Assembly (NCBI RefSeq): GCF_016711335.1
Contig: NZ_JADJTF010000001.1
Coordinates: forward strand, 3,224,001 to 3,288,000
Source of the DNA: Thiofilum sp.
Lineage (GTDB): Bacteria > Pseudomonadota > Gammaproteobacteria > Thiotrichales > Thiotrichaceae
Length of the DNA stretch: 64,000 nt
Direction: 5' to 3'
Position numbers and translations under genes: made by a program. Each line of letters begins with the position of its first letter. Position 1 is the stretch's first letter. The notes beneath the pieces are model-generated. The model made no database searches, had not been told where the DNA came from, and was given only the letters and a program-made list of their open reading frames with translations. Positions 35,006 through 43,604 of the stretch are shown here, one piece after another.

Positions 35006-35508
35006 GCAAACCACGCCCTTTAGCAGAACACGATAATCGTTTTGACTTTGATTGTGGACGAGCTTCTCTTAATGAATGGTTTCAACGCCATGCATGGAAA
35101 AATCATAAGGCGAACATATCCCGCGTTAATGTGATGTGTGATACCGAAAACGGCAAAATTGCGGCTTATATTGCACTTTTAGCCGCAGAAATACGCCGCG
35201 AATTTTTGCCTAAAGCTCAGCAGCGTAATAAACCTGAAGCCATTCCAGTGATTTTATTAGGTCAACTGGCTGTCGATATGGATTATCAAGGTCAAGGTTT
35301 AGCTCAGTCCTTACTAATTTTTGCCTTTAAAACGGTAGTACACATTGCAGAAGTAGCCGGATGTTATGGGTTAATTACTCATCCATTGGATGATTCAGTA
35401 CGAGCCTTTTACCAACATTATGGTTTTCAGGACATTCCCTATGATCCCGAACGCGCTATGATCGTGCGCGTTGCAGATTTACGAGTCAGTGGTTTTGAAT
35501 TGCACTAG
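34996..35508 (+). CDS. TacT-type GNAT toxin
   Basis: 170 residues. The opening (PLAEHDNRFDFDCGRASLNEWFQRHAWKN, split here for reading as HDNRFDFDCG and LNEWFQRHA) is the hallmark of TacT/AtaT-like GNAT toxins. The acetyl-CoA loop is VDMDYQGQGLAQSLL and the C-terminal AFYQHYGFQDIP completes the fold. Known relatives acetylate the amino group of aminoacyl-tRNA and stop translation. It overlaps the antitoxin gene by 10 bp. Confidence 0.9.
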   Translation: MGISKPRPLAEHDNRFDFDCGRASLNEWFQRHAWKNHKANISRVNVMCDTENGKIAAYIALLAAEIRREFLPKAQQRNKPEAIPVILLGQLAVDMDYQGQGLAQSLLIFAFKTVVHIAEVAGCYGLITHPLDDSVRAFYQHYGFQDIPYDPERAMIVRVADLRVSGFELH

Positions 35509-35530
35509 GCAGGTTAGGACTCCACCTGCC
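35508..35530. terminator. Hairpin shared by convergent genes
   Basis: Stem GGCAGGT / ACCTGCC of 7 bp with a 9-base loop spans the toxin stop codon and the end of the reverse-strand GNAT gene. No U-tract is present. Confidence 0.45.
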
Positions 35531-36059
35531 ACAACTCCAAGCGACTCAATGCATCACAGCACAATACCTGCCCCTTAATCGTGCCCAGTGCTTGCGCTTG
35601 TAACGCTACCACTTGCCAAGCCTCTTCATAGGGCGCTGGGATAGGATAAGGCGCGGGCAACTCCCAAGCATTCGCCGCTTGAAACCCAAAGCGTCCATAA
35701 TAATCAGGATCACCAAACACAAAAACCAAATCTGCACCTTGTTGGGCTAAACGTTCTAGCCCCGCTTTGACCAACCGACTTCCTATACCACTACTTTGAT
35801 GAGTAGGCAAAACACCCAAAGGCGCTAAAATAAACGCCTTAGCCTGAGCTTGTCCGCTAATCAGTGCCTGCGAAAACACTACTTGCCCCACCACTTGATC
35901 TTGCTCTAGTGCCACTAAACTTAATAAGGGTTGGGCACTAGCATCTTGCTGAAAATTAAGCAATAATTGTTGGATCTGTCCCGCTTCAGCATTAAATGCT
36001 TGCTGATGTAACCTCTCAATTCCTGTTTGATGCTGTACCAACGTCTCTTCGATTACCAT
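35514..36059 (-). CDS. GNAT N-acetyltransferase (YhbS-like)
   Basis: A 181-residue GNAT protein: VIEETLVQHQTGIERLHQQA, VGQVVFSQALIS, the acetyl-CoA motif LGVLPTHQSSGIGSRLV and FVFGDPDYYGRFGF. This last motif, and the following PYPIPAPYEEAW, are typical of YhbS-like enzymes. Substrate unknown. ATG 36059 is preferred over a start 14 codons upstream because GAGGA lies about 8 bases before it. It is divergent from the GntR regulator. Confidence 0.88.
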   Translation of the reverse strand: MVIEETLVQHQTGIERLHQQAFNAEAGQIQQLLLNFQQDASAQPLLSLVALEQDQVVGQVVFSQALISGQAQAKAFILAPLGVLPTHQSSGIGSRLVKAGLERLAQQGADLVFVFGDPDYYGRFGFQAANAWELPAPYPIPAPYEEAWQVVALQAQALGTIKGQVLCCDALSRLELWQVES

Positions 36060-36159
36060 TGAACTATCCTCACTTGCTGCTAGGTCACTACTCTGATCCA
36101 TACTATACTAGCGCCGTTTTGGTACGATCATGTCAAGTACTCTAGCTATATAGATGCTA

Positions 36160-36175
36160 ATCAGAGTACTCTGAT
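36160..36175. promoter_or_regulatory. Perfect 16-bp palindrome upstream of the GntR gene, candidate operator
   Basis: ATCAGAGTACTCTGAT is a perfect dyad 25 bp before the GntR start codon and within the divergent region. FCD-type GntR dimers bind short palindromes of this size, so it is a good candidate for autoregulation. The same sequence was not seen before the transporter genes. Confidence 0.45.
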
Positions 36176-36200
36176 AATAAATCAGAATTAAAAGGTGTTC

Positions 36201-36977
36201 ATGGTGAAAGATTTAGCTGCTTTGGAATCGCAGCGCCGAGTAAAACGCGCCGATCAAATTGTTGAGGCGGTAAAACGTTGGATTGTGGTGAAAGATATTC
36301 AGCCGGGTGAGCGCTTACCTAATGAAAAAGCTTTAATAGAATTATTTGAGTGCTCCAAAGGAACGGTACGTGAGGCCCTTAAATCACTAGAAGTGCAAGG
36401 GCTAATTACGGTTAAAACCGGTCCTAATGGTGGCGCTGTACTCGCTCAAGTCCCTTATCCCCTAGCCTCGCAAATGCTACGCAACTATTTGCATTTTCAT
36501 GCTTTTGAAGGCACGGATATATATCAATTACGCCGCTTAGTGGAGCCTGAAATTGCCCGCTCGGTGATTGGGCACTTGACCGAGGACGATTATCTAGAAC
36601 TAGAGCGTTTGACTGAGTTGTGTACCGACTCGCCTATGCAAAGCATCGAGCAACATCTAGAGCATCGTATTGCTGAATTAGACTTTCATAACCTCCTTGC
36701 GGAGCGCTGCCGCAATCCAGTACTGGCTTTTATTGGGCGTTTTTTGAATGATTTGATTAAGGATTTAATTATTTACAACCGCATGGAGCCTCCCGGACAA
36801 CAAGAGTTTTTTAAATCTAATCTGTACTATCACCGTGAATTAATTAAAGCTTTTAAAGCTCACGATGCCCAAGCTGTCGAAACGCTGATGCGTGATCATA
36901 TGTGTAGTGCCCACGATTTTAGTCTAGAAGTACAAACCCAATTATCACGTCAACAACTGCTCTCACCCCAATCTTAA
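36201..36977 (+). CDS. FadR-type GntR transcription regulator (FCD domain)
   Basis: 258 residues. The winged helix (about 20-90) has ERLPNEKALIELFECSKGTVREALKSLE split by the turn at CSKGTVREAL. The FCD ligand domain (about 100-240) keeps metal-binding-type residues: LRRLVEPEIA, AELDFHNLLAERC, and the last HRELIKAFKAHD. FCD regulators respond to organic acids or amino-acid-derived metabolites. It precedes the polyamine-type importer and gabT, so it probably controls them. ATG 36201 with AAAAGG 6 bases before is preferred over GTG 36195. Confidence 0.9.
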   Translation: MVKDLAALESQRRVKRADQIVEAVKRWIVVKDIQPGERLPNEKALIELFECSKGTVREALKSLEVQGLITVKTGPNGGAVLAQVPYPLASQMLRNYLHFHAFEGTDIYQLRRLVEPEIARSVIGHLTEDDYLELERLTELCTDSPMQSIEQHLEHRIAELDFHNLLAERCRNPVLAFIGRFLNDLIKDLIIYNRMEPPGQQEFFKSNLYYHRELIKAFKAHDAQAVETLMRDHMCSAHDFSLEVQTQLSRQQLLSPQS

Positions 36978-37002
36978 AATAGAAGCTAACTTAAGATTGG
37001 GG
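36966..37002 (+). terminator. Hairpin at the end of the GntR gene
   Basis: A perfect 12-bp stem CCCCAATCTTAA / TTAAGATTGGGG with a 13-base loop overlaps the stop codon. It separates the regulator from the transporter operon, though no long U-tract follows. Confidence 0.6.
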
Positions 37003-37037
37003 TTAAGCTAGAGTTATAGTGACCACCAAAATATTTA

Positions 37038-37054
37038 ATCATATTTATTATGAT
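37038..37054. promoter_or_regulatory. Inverted repeat upstream of the transporter promoter
   Basis: ATCATA-TTTAT-TATGAT, a 6-5-6 dyad ending 8 bp before the -35 box of the transporter promoter. A second dyad GTTAT-N7-ATAAC (37079-37095) covers the -10 box. Either could be a regulator site. Confidence 0.35.
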
Positions 37055-37062
37055 AAATAGTC

Positions 37063-37091
37063 TTGCCAGATCGCTCAGGTTATGAGATAAA
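37063..37091 (+). promoter_or_regulatory. Sigma-70 promoter of the polyamine-type transporter operon
   Basis: TTGCCA (37063-37068, five of six consensus bases) and GATAAA (37086-37091, four of six) with the ideal 17-bp spacer, 76 bp before the ATP-binding-subunit start codon. Confidence 0.6.
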
Positions 37092-37167
37092 TAACTCACG
37101 CCTCCTGTAGAAGTATCCTGAATCCAATACTTCCATGGTGGCCGTGCCATAACACAGGGAATCCAGC

Positions 37168-38274
37168 ATGCAATCTCATTTAGTAGATCCATTGGTGCGT
37201 TTTACAGGCGTACAAAAAACCTATGATGGTGAACACTTAGTAGTACGTGACCTCAATCTTGCTATAGGGCGCGGTGAGTTTGTAACACTGCTAGGCCCTT
37301 CAGGCTCCGGTAAAACTACCTGCCTGATGATGCTGGCGGGCTTTGAAGTACCCACTCAAGGAGATATTTTTCTAGGGACACAGCGCCTGAATGCTCTCCC
37401 TCCCCATCAGCGCAATATTGGTATGGTGTTTCAAAACTATGCGCTCTTCCCCCATATGACAGTGGAAGAAAACCTGCATTATCCGCTTAAAACACGCAAA
37501 ATCCCCAAAGATCAAGCCAAAGCTAAAGTGACACGCATACTGGATATGATTCAGCTCACTAAATATGCTAAGCGTCGCCCGCAACAGCTTTCTGGTGGAC
37601 AACAACAACGCGTTGCCCTAGCCCGCGCTTTAGTCTTTGAACCGCAATTAGTGTTAATGGATGAGCCACTAGGGGCACTCGATAAGCAACTACGCGAGCA
37701 TATGCAGATGGAAATTAAACATTTGCATGAGCAACTAGGACTCACCGTGGTATTCGTCACCCACGATCAAGACGAAGCCCTCACTATGTCTAATCGAGTG
37801 GCGGTCTTTAATGATGGCGTGATCCAACAAATTGACAGCCCGCAAAACCTCTATGAATATCCCGCCAATGCGTTTGTGGCGCAGTTTATTGGCGAAAACA
37901 ATACCTTAGCTTCACAAGTTGTCGGTCATGATCAAGCTATTTATCACTTACAATTTGGACAAAACTTAATATCAGGGGCTTACAACGCTACTGAAACCTT
38001 AGCACTCAATGAGTCGGTATTATTTTCCATCCGCCCAGAGCGGGTGCGTATTGGTGCTGTGGCGCAAACCCTGCCAAATCAATTTACTAGCACTGTACAA
38101 GAGCTGATTTATCTAGGGGATCATGTACGGCTGCGTTGTGAATTTGCCGGTAATACCAACTTTTGTATTAAAGTACCCGTGAGTGAATTAAGCACGCCTA
38201 TTCACCCTCAAGATCAGATTGTCATGGGCTGGCGTGATGAAGATGCCCGTGCCTTAAAGCAACTACCTCAATAA
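37168..38274 (+). CDS. Polyamine-type ABC transporter ATP-binding subunit (PotA-like)
   Basis: 368 residues. The ATPase domain has Walker A GPSGSGKT, Q-loop FQNYALFPHM, signature LSGGQQQRVALARAL, Walker B LVLMDEPLGALD and the His switch FVTHDQDEAL. The C-terminal 130 residues form a TOBE regulatory domain with SIRPERVRI. This is the PotA/PotG class that powers spermidine, putrescine or related uptake. It is first of four contiguous transporter genes, 34 bp before the binding-protein gene. Confidence 0.93.
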   Translation: MQSHLVDPLVRFTGVQKTYDGEHLVVRDLNLAIGRGEFVTLLGPSGSGKTTCLMMLAGFEVPTQGDIFLGTQRLNALPPHQRNIGMVFQNYALFPHMTVEENLHYPLKTRKIPKDQAKAKVTRILDMIQLTKYAKRRPQQLSGGQQQRVALARALVFEPQLVLMDEPLGALDKQLREHMQMEIKHLHEQLGLTVVFVTHDQDEALTMSNRVAVFNDGVIQQIDSPQNLYEYPANAFVAQFIGENNTLASQVVGHDQAIYHLQFGQNLISGAYNATETLALNESVLFSIRPERVRIGAVAQTLPNQFTSTVQELIYLGDHVRLRCEFAGNTNFCIKVPVSELSTPIHPQDQIVMGWRDEDARALKQLPQ

Positions 38275-38308
38275 ACCAACCATACAACCAACCGCTTGGA
38301 GTTTTAAT

Positions 38309-39355
38309 ATGAATGCAGTTTCTCGCTCATTAAAGCACTTAGTTACGGCTAGCTTACTCGGTCTTGGATTACTGGTGAGCACTCAAGCTCAAGCATTGAC
38401 CGTGATTTCATTCGGGGGAGCCTCGGGTGATGCGATGAAAAAGGCTTATTACGACCCTTTCGTAGCTCAAACTAAAACCGAACTCACCCCGGGTGATTAC
38501 AACGGTGAATTTGCCAAAATTCGCTCTATGGTAGAAACCGGAAATGTGAGTTGGGATTTAGTAGAGGTCGAATCTCCTGAACTCACGCGTGGTTGTCTCG
38601 AAGGCGTATTCGAGCCTTTAGATTGGGACAAATTAGGCATTAAAGATAAAGTCATCGAAAGTGCGGTCAATAAATGCGGGGCAGGTATTTTCGTCTGGTC
38701 TACCGTATTGGCTTACGATGCGGAAAAACTCAAAGAAGCACCTACCAGTTGGAAAGACTTCTGGGATGTACAGAAATTCCCCGGCAAACGTGGTCTGCGT
38801 AAGGGTGCTAAATATACCCTCGAATTTGCACTACAAGCGGATGGTGTAGCTCCTGAAGAAGTCTACAAAGTGCTCGCTACTCCAGAAGGCGTAGAGCGTG
38901 CTTTCAAGAAACTTGACGAACTCAAGCCCCATATTCAATGGTGGGAAGCAGGTGCTCAGCCGCCTCAATGGTTAGTCGCGGGTGATGTGGTCATGTCCTC
39001 TGCCTATAACGGCCGCATTGCCGCTGCTCAAGCCGAAGGACGCAAATTAGCGATCACTTGGCCGGGGAGTATTTACGATCTGGATTACTGGGCGATTCCT
39101 AAAGGTAGCAAAAACGTAGACGCCGCCTATGAATTCATTAAGTTTGCTAGTCAAGCCGAGACTCAAGCGGCTTATTCTAGCCAAATCCCTTATGGCCCTA
39201 TTAATCCAGAAGCCATTGATAAGCTAGGAGATAAAGCCAAGGAAATGCCTACCTACGCTGACAACCTCAAAGGAACCTTGGCAATGGGTACTGAATTCTG
39301 GGTGGATAATGGCGAAGAATTAGAGCAACGCTTTAATGCTTGGGCTGCAAAATAA
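38309..39355 (+). CDS. Polyamine-type ABC transporter periplasmic binding protein (PotD/PotF-like)
   Basis: 348 residues with a Sec signal peptide ending at STQAQALT. The mature part is a type II periplasmic binding protein: LTVISFGGASGDAMKKAYYD, WDLVEVESPELTRGC, GIFVWSTVLAYD, then FWDVQKFPGKRGL and YDLDYWAIPKGSKN. This class binds polyamines or omega-amino acids such as GABA. GGAG lies 8 bases before the ATG. Position between the ATPase and permeases is the normal order. Confidence 0.92.
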   Translation: MNAVSRSLKHLVTASLLGLGLLVSTQAQALTVISFGGASGDAMKKAYYDPFVAQTKTELTPGDYNGEFAKIRSMVETGNVSWDLVEVESPELTRGCLEGVFEPLDWDKLGIKDKVIESAVNKCGAGIFVWSTVLAYDAEKLKEAPTSWKDFWDVQKFPGKRGLRKGAKYTLEFALQADGVAPEEVYKVLATPEGVERAFKKLDELKPHIQWWEAGAQPPQWLVAGDVVMSSAYNGRIAAAQAEGRKLAITWPGSIYDLDYWAIPKGSKNVDAAYEFIKFASQAETQAAYSSQIPYGPINPEAIDKLGDKAKEMPTYADNLKGTLAMGTEFWVDNGEELEQRFNAWAAK

Positions 39356-39384
39356 TCCTGCTTTAGCTGGGTAAGGAGTTTAAA

Positions 39385-40632
39385 ATGGCGACGAGTCCTA
39401 TGGCTATGCAGCCGCTTACGGGTAGTTCATTAAAATCTCAATTGCGTCGTGCTGAGCGGATGCGTAAATTTAAAGCATTTTTGCTCGTCGCCCCTTTAGC
39501 GCTGTTTTTATTAATCGCTTTTGTTTTCCCTATTGGCAGTATGCTATGGCGCAGCGTAGACAATAGTGAACTAGCTCAAGCATTACCCCAAACCGCTCAA
39601 TTACTAGAAGAGTGGGATGGACAAAGCCCTCCCTCCGAAGCGCTTTATGCCTCTTTAGCGCAGGAGCTTAAGAACTCTTTAGCGAGTGGTGCTATTGGCT
39701 CAGTCGGGCGGCGCTTGAATTATGAAGATCCGAGTTTGCGCACCTTAGTCACGCAGACTCTGCGCAAACTACCCGATCAGCCCACTACTACGTGGCAGGA
39801 AACGTTAGGAAATATTAATCCACGCTGGGCAGATTTAGCCACTTGGCAAACCTTAAAGCGCGTTGCCCCCCAAACAACGGATCGTTACCTACTGGCAGCA
39901 CTCGATTTTGAGCGCAATAACCAAGGTGAAGTAACCGCCATTGCAGCAGAAAAACGGGTCTATGTTGATGTCTTTCTACGCACCTTATGGATTTCAGGGG
40001 CTGTGACTTTAATCTGTTTGTTGCTGGGTTTTCCTTTGGCTTACTTGCTGGCTACTTTGCCCACTAGCACGAGCAATCTATTAATGATCTTTGTGTTATT
40101 GCCCTTTTGGACTTCGCTCCTAGTGCGTACTGCGGCGTGGATAGTGTTGTTGCAATCGGGAGGCTTAGTGAATAACGGTTTGATGAGTTTAGGGTTGATT
40201 AGTCAACCATTGGAGCTAGTCTTTAATCGCTTGGGCGTATTGATAGCGATGGTGCATATCTTGTTACCTTTCATGGTATTACCCTTGTATAGCGTGATGA
40301 AGGGCATTTCTCCGCACTATCAACGTGCCGCTATTTCATTAGGTGCACACCCCTTTAAAGCCTTTTGGGAAGTCTATGTACCTCAAACCCTCGCCGGAGT
40401 AGCCGCAGGTACTGTATTAGTGTTTATTATGGCTTTGGGTTATTACATTACGCCGGCTTTATTGGGCGGCCCTTCGGATCAAATGGTGAGCTACTATGTG
40501 GCGTACTACACCAATACCACCAATAACTGGGGCATGGCAGCGGCTTTGGGCGCTCTGTTACTGATCGTGACCTTAGTACTCTATATCGTGTATCAACGTC
40601 TTGTTAATCAACAGCAACCTAGCCGGAGATAA
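39385..40632 (+). CDS. Polyamine-type ABC permease (PotB/PotH-like) with large periplasmic insert
   Basis: 415 residues with six predicted helices. Between helix 1 (about 30-52) and helix 2 (about 200) lies a hydrophilic stretch of about 140 residues (from DNSELAQALPQ to AAEKRVYVD). That makes it longer than E. coli PotB (285) but normal for one proteobacterial subgroup. The EAA loop (AISLGAHPFKAFWEVYVPQT) couples to the ATPase. AAGGAG precedes the ATG. The next permease starts 3 bp after the stop. Confidence 0.9.
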   Translation: MATSPMAMQPLTGSSLKSQLRRAERMRKFKAFLLVAPLALFLLIAFVFPIGSMLWRSVDNSELAQALPQTAQLLEEWDGQSPPSEALYASLAQELKNSLASGAIGSVGRRLNYEDPSLRTLVTQTLRKLPDQPTTTWQETLGNINPRWADLATWQTLKRVAPQTTDRYLLAALDFERNNQGEVTAIAAEKRVYVDVFLRTLWISGAVTLICLLLGFPLAYLLATLPTSTSNLLMIFVLLPFWTSLLVRTAAWIVLLQSGGLVNNGLMSLGLISQPLELVFNRLGVLIAMVHILLPFMVLPLYSVMKGISPHYQRAAISLGAHPFKAFWEVYVPQTLAGVAAGTVLVFIMALGYYITPALLGGPSDQMVSYYVAYYTNTTNNWGMAAALGALLLIVTLVLYIVYQRLVNQQQPSRR

Positions 40633-40635
40633 GCC

Positions 40636-41442
40636 ATGCAACCTTATGCATCGACTGTGGAACGAGTATGGTTTTGGGTCTTTAGGATTTTATGTGGATT
40701 AGTGCTGGTGTTTTTGATGCTGCCTGTCCTAGTGATTATTCCGCTATCTTTTAATAGTGGCAGCTTCTTAACTTATCCTTTGGATGGCTTTTCATGGCAA
40801 TGGTATGAAACTATTTTCAGTCCGGGACCTTGGTTATCTTCACTTAAAAACAGTTTGATAGTAGCCCCCCTAGCAACTTTACTTGCCATGATCTTTGGCA
40901 CGCTGGCCGCCGTGGGCTTTAATCGTGCCGACTTTCCGGGTAAGGGTTTACTCATGGCACTGATTATTTCGCCGATGGTAGCACCTCTAGTCATTGTCGC
41001 CGTGGGCATGTACTTCTTCTTTGCCAAAGTGGGCTTACTTAATTCTTATACGGGTTTAGTACTTGCACACGCCGTGCTTGGTGTACCGTTTGTGGTGATT
41101 ACAGTCAGTGCCACCTTGCAAGGGTTTGACGCTAACCAAATTCGTGCCGGTGCAAGCCTTGGTGCTAATCCGGTTCAAGTATTCTTTGATATTGTATTGC
41201 CACAAATTCTACCTGGTGTGATCTCTGGCGGCTTATTCGCATTTGCCACTTCGTTTGATGAAGTGGTCGTTGCTTTGTTTATAGCTAGTCCTACCGAGCG
41301 CACCTTACCTATGCAGATGTTTTCCGGTATTCGAGAAAATATCAGTCCGGCTATTGCAGCCATGGCCACGATTTTAATCATTATGTCGGTTTTATTACTG
41401 CTGGTGGTCGAATGGCTACGCCGCCGTAATGAACGTTTTTAA
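40636..41442 (+). CDS. Polyamine-type ABC permease (PotC/PotI-like)
   Basis: 268 residues, six helices. It has the second-permease features VIIPLSFNSGSFLTYPLDGFS, WQWYETIF, and an EAA loop GASLGANPVQVFFDIVLPQI. It completes the importer with the preceding permease. GGAG of the preceding reading frame serves as ribosome site. No protein gene follows for 827 bp. Confidence 0.92.
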   Translation: MQPYASTVERVWFWVFRILCGLVLVFLMLPVLVIIPLSFNSGSFLTYPLDGFSWQWYETIFSPGPWLSSLKNSLIVAPLATLLAMIFGTLAAVGFNRADFPGKGLLMALIISPMVAPLVIVAVGMYFFFAKVGLLNSYTGLVLAHAVLGVPFVVITVSATLQGFDANQIRAGASLGANPVQVFFDIVLPQILPGVISGGLFAFATSFDEVVVALFIASPTERTLPMQMFSGIRENISPAIAAMATILIIMSVLLLLVVEWLRRRNERF

Positions 41443-41751
41443 GTATCTTGCAGCATCAATGAGGTGATAAAAGTTATCTAATTAGATAGGAATAGCGCAC
41501 AATAGGTTTAACCGTGTATCTACAAAGTACTGGATTTTTAATGAGTTAAGTTAATACCGTACTTTGGCACTACAGTTGCATTGATAAGGATAATAGTGAG
41601 TGGTTAAATGTCATAACTGACCCACTCCCAGCCCAAAAAAGGCTGTCATGCATTTGAGATGATTAATAAGCTAGCGGTGTGGTATCTGACGCCACCTGAC
41701 ACAGCTACCACTGGTTAGTGTGTGTATCAGCTTGTTATATCCTCAAATACT

Positions 41752-41820
41752 CAGGTCGTAGCTCAGTGGTAGAGCAACTAGCTTAGCTAGTATGCGTCGG
41801 TTCGATTCCGATCAACCTGC
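41752..41820 (+). tRNA. tRNA-like sequence or tRNA pseudogene 1
   Basis: Acceptor CAGGTCG / CAACCTG (six of seven pairs), D-arm GCTC-AGTGGTA-GAGC perfect, and T-arm GTCGG-TTCGATT-CCGAT good. Only 19 bases lie between the D- and T-arms instead of about 22. The middle arm folds as ACTAG-CTTAG-CTAGT with a 5-base loop, so there is no normal 7-base anticodon loop. No CCA is encoded. It is tRNA-derived but probably not able to decode. Confidence 0.5.
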
Positions 41821-41821
41821 C

Positions 41822-41893
41822 CTTACTATAGCTCACTGGTAGAGCAACAGACTCATCATCTGTCGGTTGTTGGTTCGATTCCAACTAGTACAT
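41822..41893 (+). tRNA. tRNA-like sequence 2, CAT anticodon position
   Basis: D-arm GCTC-ACTGGTA-GAGC, anticodon arm ACAGA-CTCATCA-TCTGT (perfect stem, CAT at positions 34-36) and T-arm GTTGG-TTCGATT-CCAAC are all well formed, with a 5-base variable loop. Acceptor CTTACTA / TAGTACA pairs in only five of seven positions, base 37 is C instead of a purine, and no CCA is encoded. It starts one base after the first copy ends. It may be a Met-type tRNA relic or a tRNA-like domain of a longer RNA. Confidence 0.5.
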
Positions 41894-41922
41894 TTACCCT
41901 TTTTAGGTAAACGGTAAACCTC

Positions 41923-41998
41923 GCCCGCAAGGGCACTATAAAATGGAGGACGCCTCCGGTTTAAGCCCTTAGTCTCTTTGGAGATTAAATGCTTAAAC
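41923..41998 (+). ncRNA. Chain of strong stem-loops after the tRNA-like pair
   Basis: Three hairpins in 76 bases: GCCC-GCAA-GGGC with a GNRA tetraloop (41923-41934), GGAGG-ACG-CCTCC (41945-41957), and a long hairpin 41959-41998. The last pairs GTTTAAGC with GCTTAAAC, then TTAGTCTC with GAGATTAA (one G-U), around a TTTG loop and a two-by-two internal loop. Such dense folding suggests a structured RNA; its class is not recognised. Confidence 0.5.
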
Positions 41999-42269
41999 AC
42001 CACTAAAGTCGCCTCAGTGCTGGGTAGCATGAAAGCGCTAGTGCACTAACAGTACTACTGCGTGTCACTTGCCCTGTTATGCCAAAGCATTGAGCCTACC
42101 GAGGTGGGGAGGCTACTCGTCTTCAGTCATTATTCCTATCTTAAGTGCACTACTTCAAACCTAGTATGGTCTGGCTTGGCTTGTACCATAACAATAATCC
42201 GTAACCCGATTTATATTTCATTCGTATCACGATTACCACGTTTGGGGTTTAACCCTTGGGAGAGCGTAA

Positions 42270-43541
42270 ATGACTAAAACTAATGCGCAATTAATTGAGC
42301 GCAAAACACAAGCCGTCGCACGGGGCGTGGGACTAGCACACCCTCATTTTATTGATCATGCTGAAAATGCCACACTGCATGATGTAGAGGGACGTGAATT
42401 AATCGATTTTGGCGGTGGCATTGCCGTGCTCAATACCGGACATCTGCACCCTAAAGTCAAACAAGCGGTGATTGATCAAATCAACCGCGTCTCGCATACC
42501 TGTTTTATGGTATTAGGTTATGAGCCTTATGTGGAATTATGTGAGCGTGTGAATGCACTTATGCCCGGCGACTTTGCCAAAAAATCAGCGCTCTTTACTA
42601 CCGGAGCCGAAGCGGTTGAAAATGCGGTGAAAATAGCTCGTGCTCATACTAAACGCACTGGGGTTATTGCCTTTGGGGGTGGGTATCACGGACGGACTAT
42701 GGCTACGCTGGCACTCACCGGTAAAGTAGCACCTTATAGTGCGGGTATGGGCATTATGCCCGGCGATGTTTTCCGTGCTTTATATCCCAATAAATTGCAC
42801 GGTATCAGTGTGGCGGACTCACTCGCTTCGATTGAACGTATTTTTAAATTTGATGCTGAACCGCAAAATATTGCCGCCATTATTTTAGAACCTGTACAAG
42901 GTGAAGGTGGTTTTTATGTAGCACCTGCTGCCTTTATGCAAGCGTTGCGTAACTTATGCGACAAACACGGTATTGTATTAATTGCCGATGAGGTTCAAAC
43001 CGGAGCGGGTCGCACTGGAACCTTCTTTGCTATGGAGCAAATGGGAGTGGCTGCGGATATTACGACCTTTGCTAAATCCATTGCGGGCGGTTTCCCTATG
43101 GCGGGTATTGTCGGTAAAGCTGAAATTATGGATGCGGTAGGTCCCGGTGGTTTAGGGGGTACTTATGGGGGCAATCCATTAGGTTGTGCCGCAGCGTTAG
43201 CGGTCTTGGATGTGTTTGAAGAAGAACAACTTTTAGATCGTGCTAAGGCAGTAGGCGAACAAGTAAGCACACGTCTCAATGAATTTGCTAGAAAATATCC
43301 CATTGTGGCGGAAGTACGCGGCTTGGGAGCTATGATTGCGCTCGAATTGATGAAAGACGGCAAACCTTCACCTGAATTAACGGCTGCTCTGGTCACTAAA
43401 GCACGCGAAAAAGGTTTGATTTTATTGTCCTGCGGTATTTATGGAAACGTGGTGCGTATTTTAGTACCGCTCACTGTACCTTATGAACAATTACAGCGTG
43501 GCTTGGATATTATTGGCGAATCCTTAGCTGAAATTAGTTAA
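42270..43541 (+). CDS. gabT: 4-aminobutyrate-type aminotransferase (GabT-like)
   Basis: 423 residues, PLP class-III aminotransferase. It has ENATLHDVEGRELIDFGGGI, the phosphate-binding TTGAEAVENAVKIAR, YHGRTMATLALTGK, ADEVQTGAGRTG with the PLP Asp and TTFAKSIAGGFPMAG with the Schiff-base Lys. It transfers the amino group from GABA or a similar omega-amino acid (5-aminovalerate, putrescine-derived) to 2-oxoglutarate. GGGAGAG precedes the ATG. Downstream of the polyamine-type importer, it likely catabolises the imported substrate. Confidence 0.93.
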   Translation: MTKTNAQLIERKTQAVARGVGLAHPHFIDHAENATLHDVEGRELIDFGGGIAVLNTGHLHPKVKQAVIDQINRVSHTCFMVLGYEPYVELCERVNALMPGDFAKKSALFTTGAEAVENAVKIARAHTKRTGVIAFGGGYHGRTMATLALTGKVAPYSAGMGIMPGDVFRALYPNKLHGISVADSLASIERIFKFDAEPQNIAAIILEPVQGEGGFYVAPAAFMQALRNLCDKHGIVLIADEVQTGAGRTGTFFAMEQMGVAADITTFAKSIAGGFPMAGIVGKAEIMDAVGPGGLGGTYGGNPLGCAAALAVLDVFEEEQLLDRAKAVGEQVSTRLNEFARKYPIVAEVRGLGAMIALELMKDGKPSPELTAALVTKAREKGLILLSCGIYGNVVRILVPLTVPYEQLQRGLDIIGESLAEIS

Positions 43542-43549
43542 AGAGGTTA

Positions 43550-43584
43550 TACACAGTACTTTCTATACAAGGAGGTACTGTGTA
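43550..43584 (+). terminator. Hairpin after gabT
   Basis: A perfect 10-bp stem TACACAGTAC / GTACTGTGTA with a 15-base loop begins 8 bp after the stop. The loop is large and no U-tract follows. Confidence 0.45.
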
Positions 43585-43604
43585 GTCCCAGCATGTGGTG
43601 ATAA

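Larger units (their letters stand above)
41443..42269. other. 827-bp protein-free interval rich in palindromes and RNA-like hairpins
   Basis: No credible protein gene is seen on either strand. The interval contains a perfect 14-bp palindrome TATCTAATTAGATA (41475-41488) and a terminator-like hairpin CAGCC-N7-GGCTG (41629-41645). Two tandem tRNA-like sequences (41752-41893) and a chain of stem-loops (41923-41998) follow. The last 270 bp before gabT show nothing I can name, though they should hold its promoter. Confidence 0.7.

Noticed and set aside
41752..41893. Call of two functional tRNA genes
   Set aside because: The first lacks a 7-base anticodon loop and the second has two acceptor mismatches and C37; neither encodes CCA, so function as normal tRNA is doubtful.
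42062..42277. 71-codon plus-strand frame before gabT
   Set aside because: No family, no ribosome site, and it runs into the gabT start in another frame.
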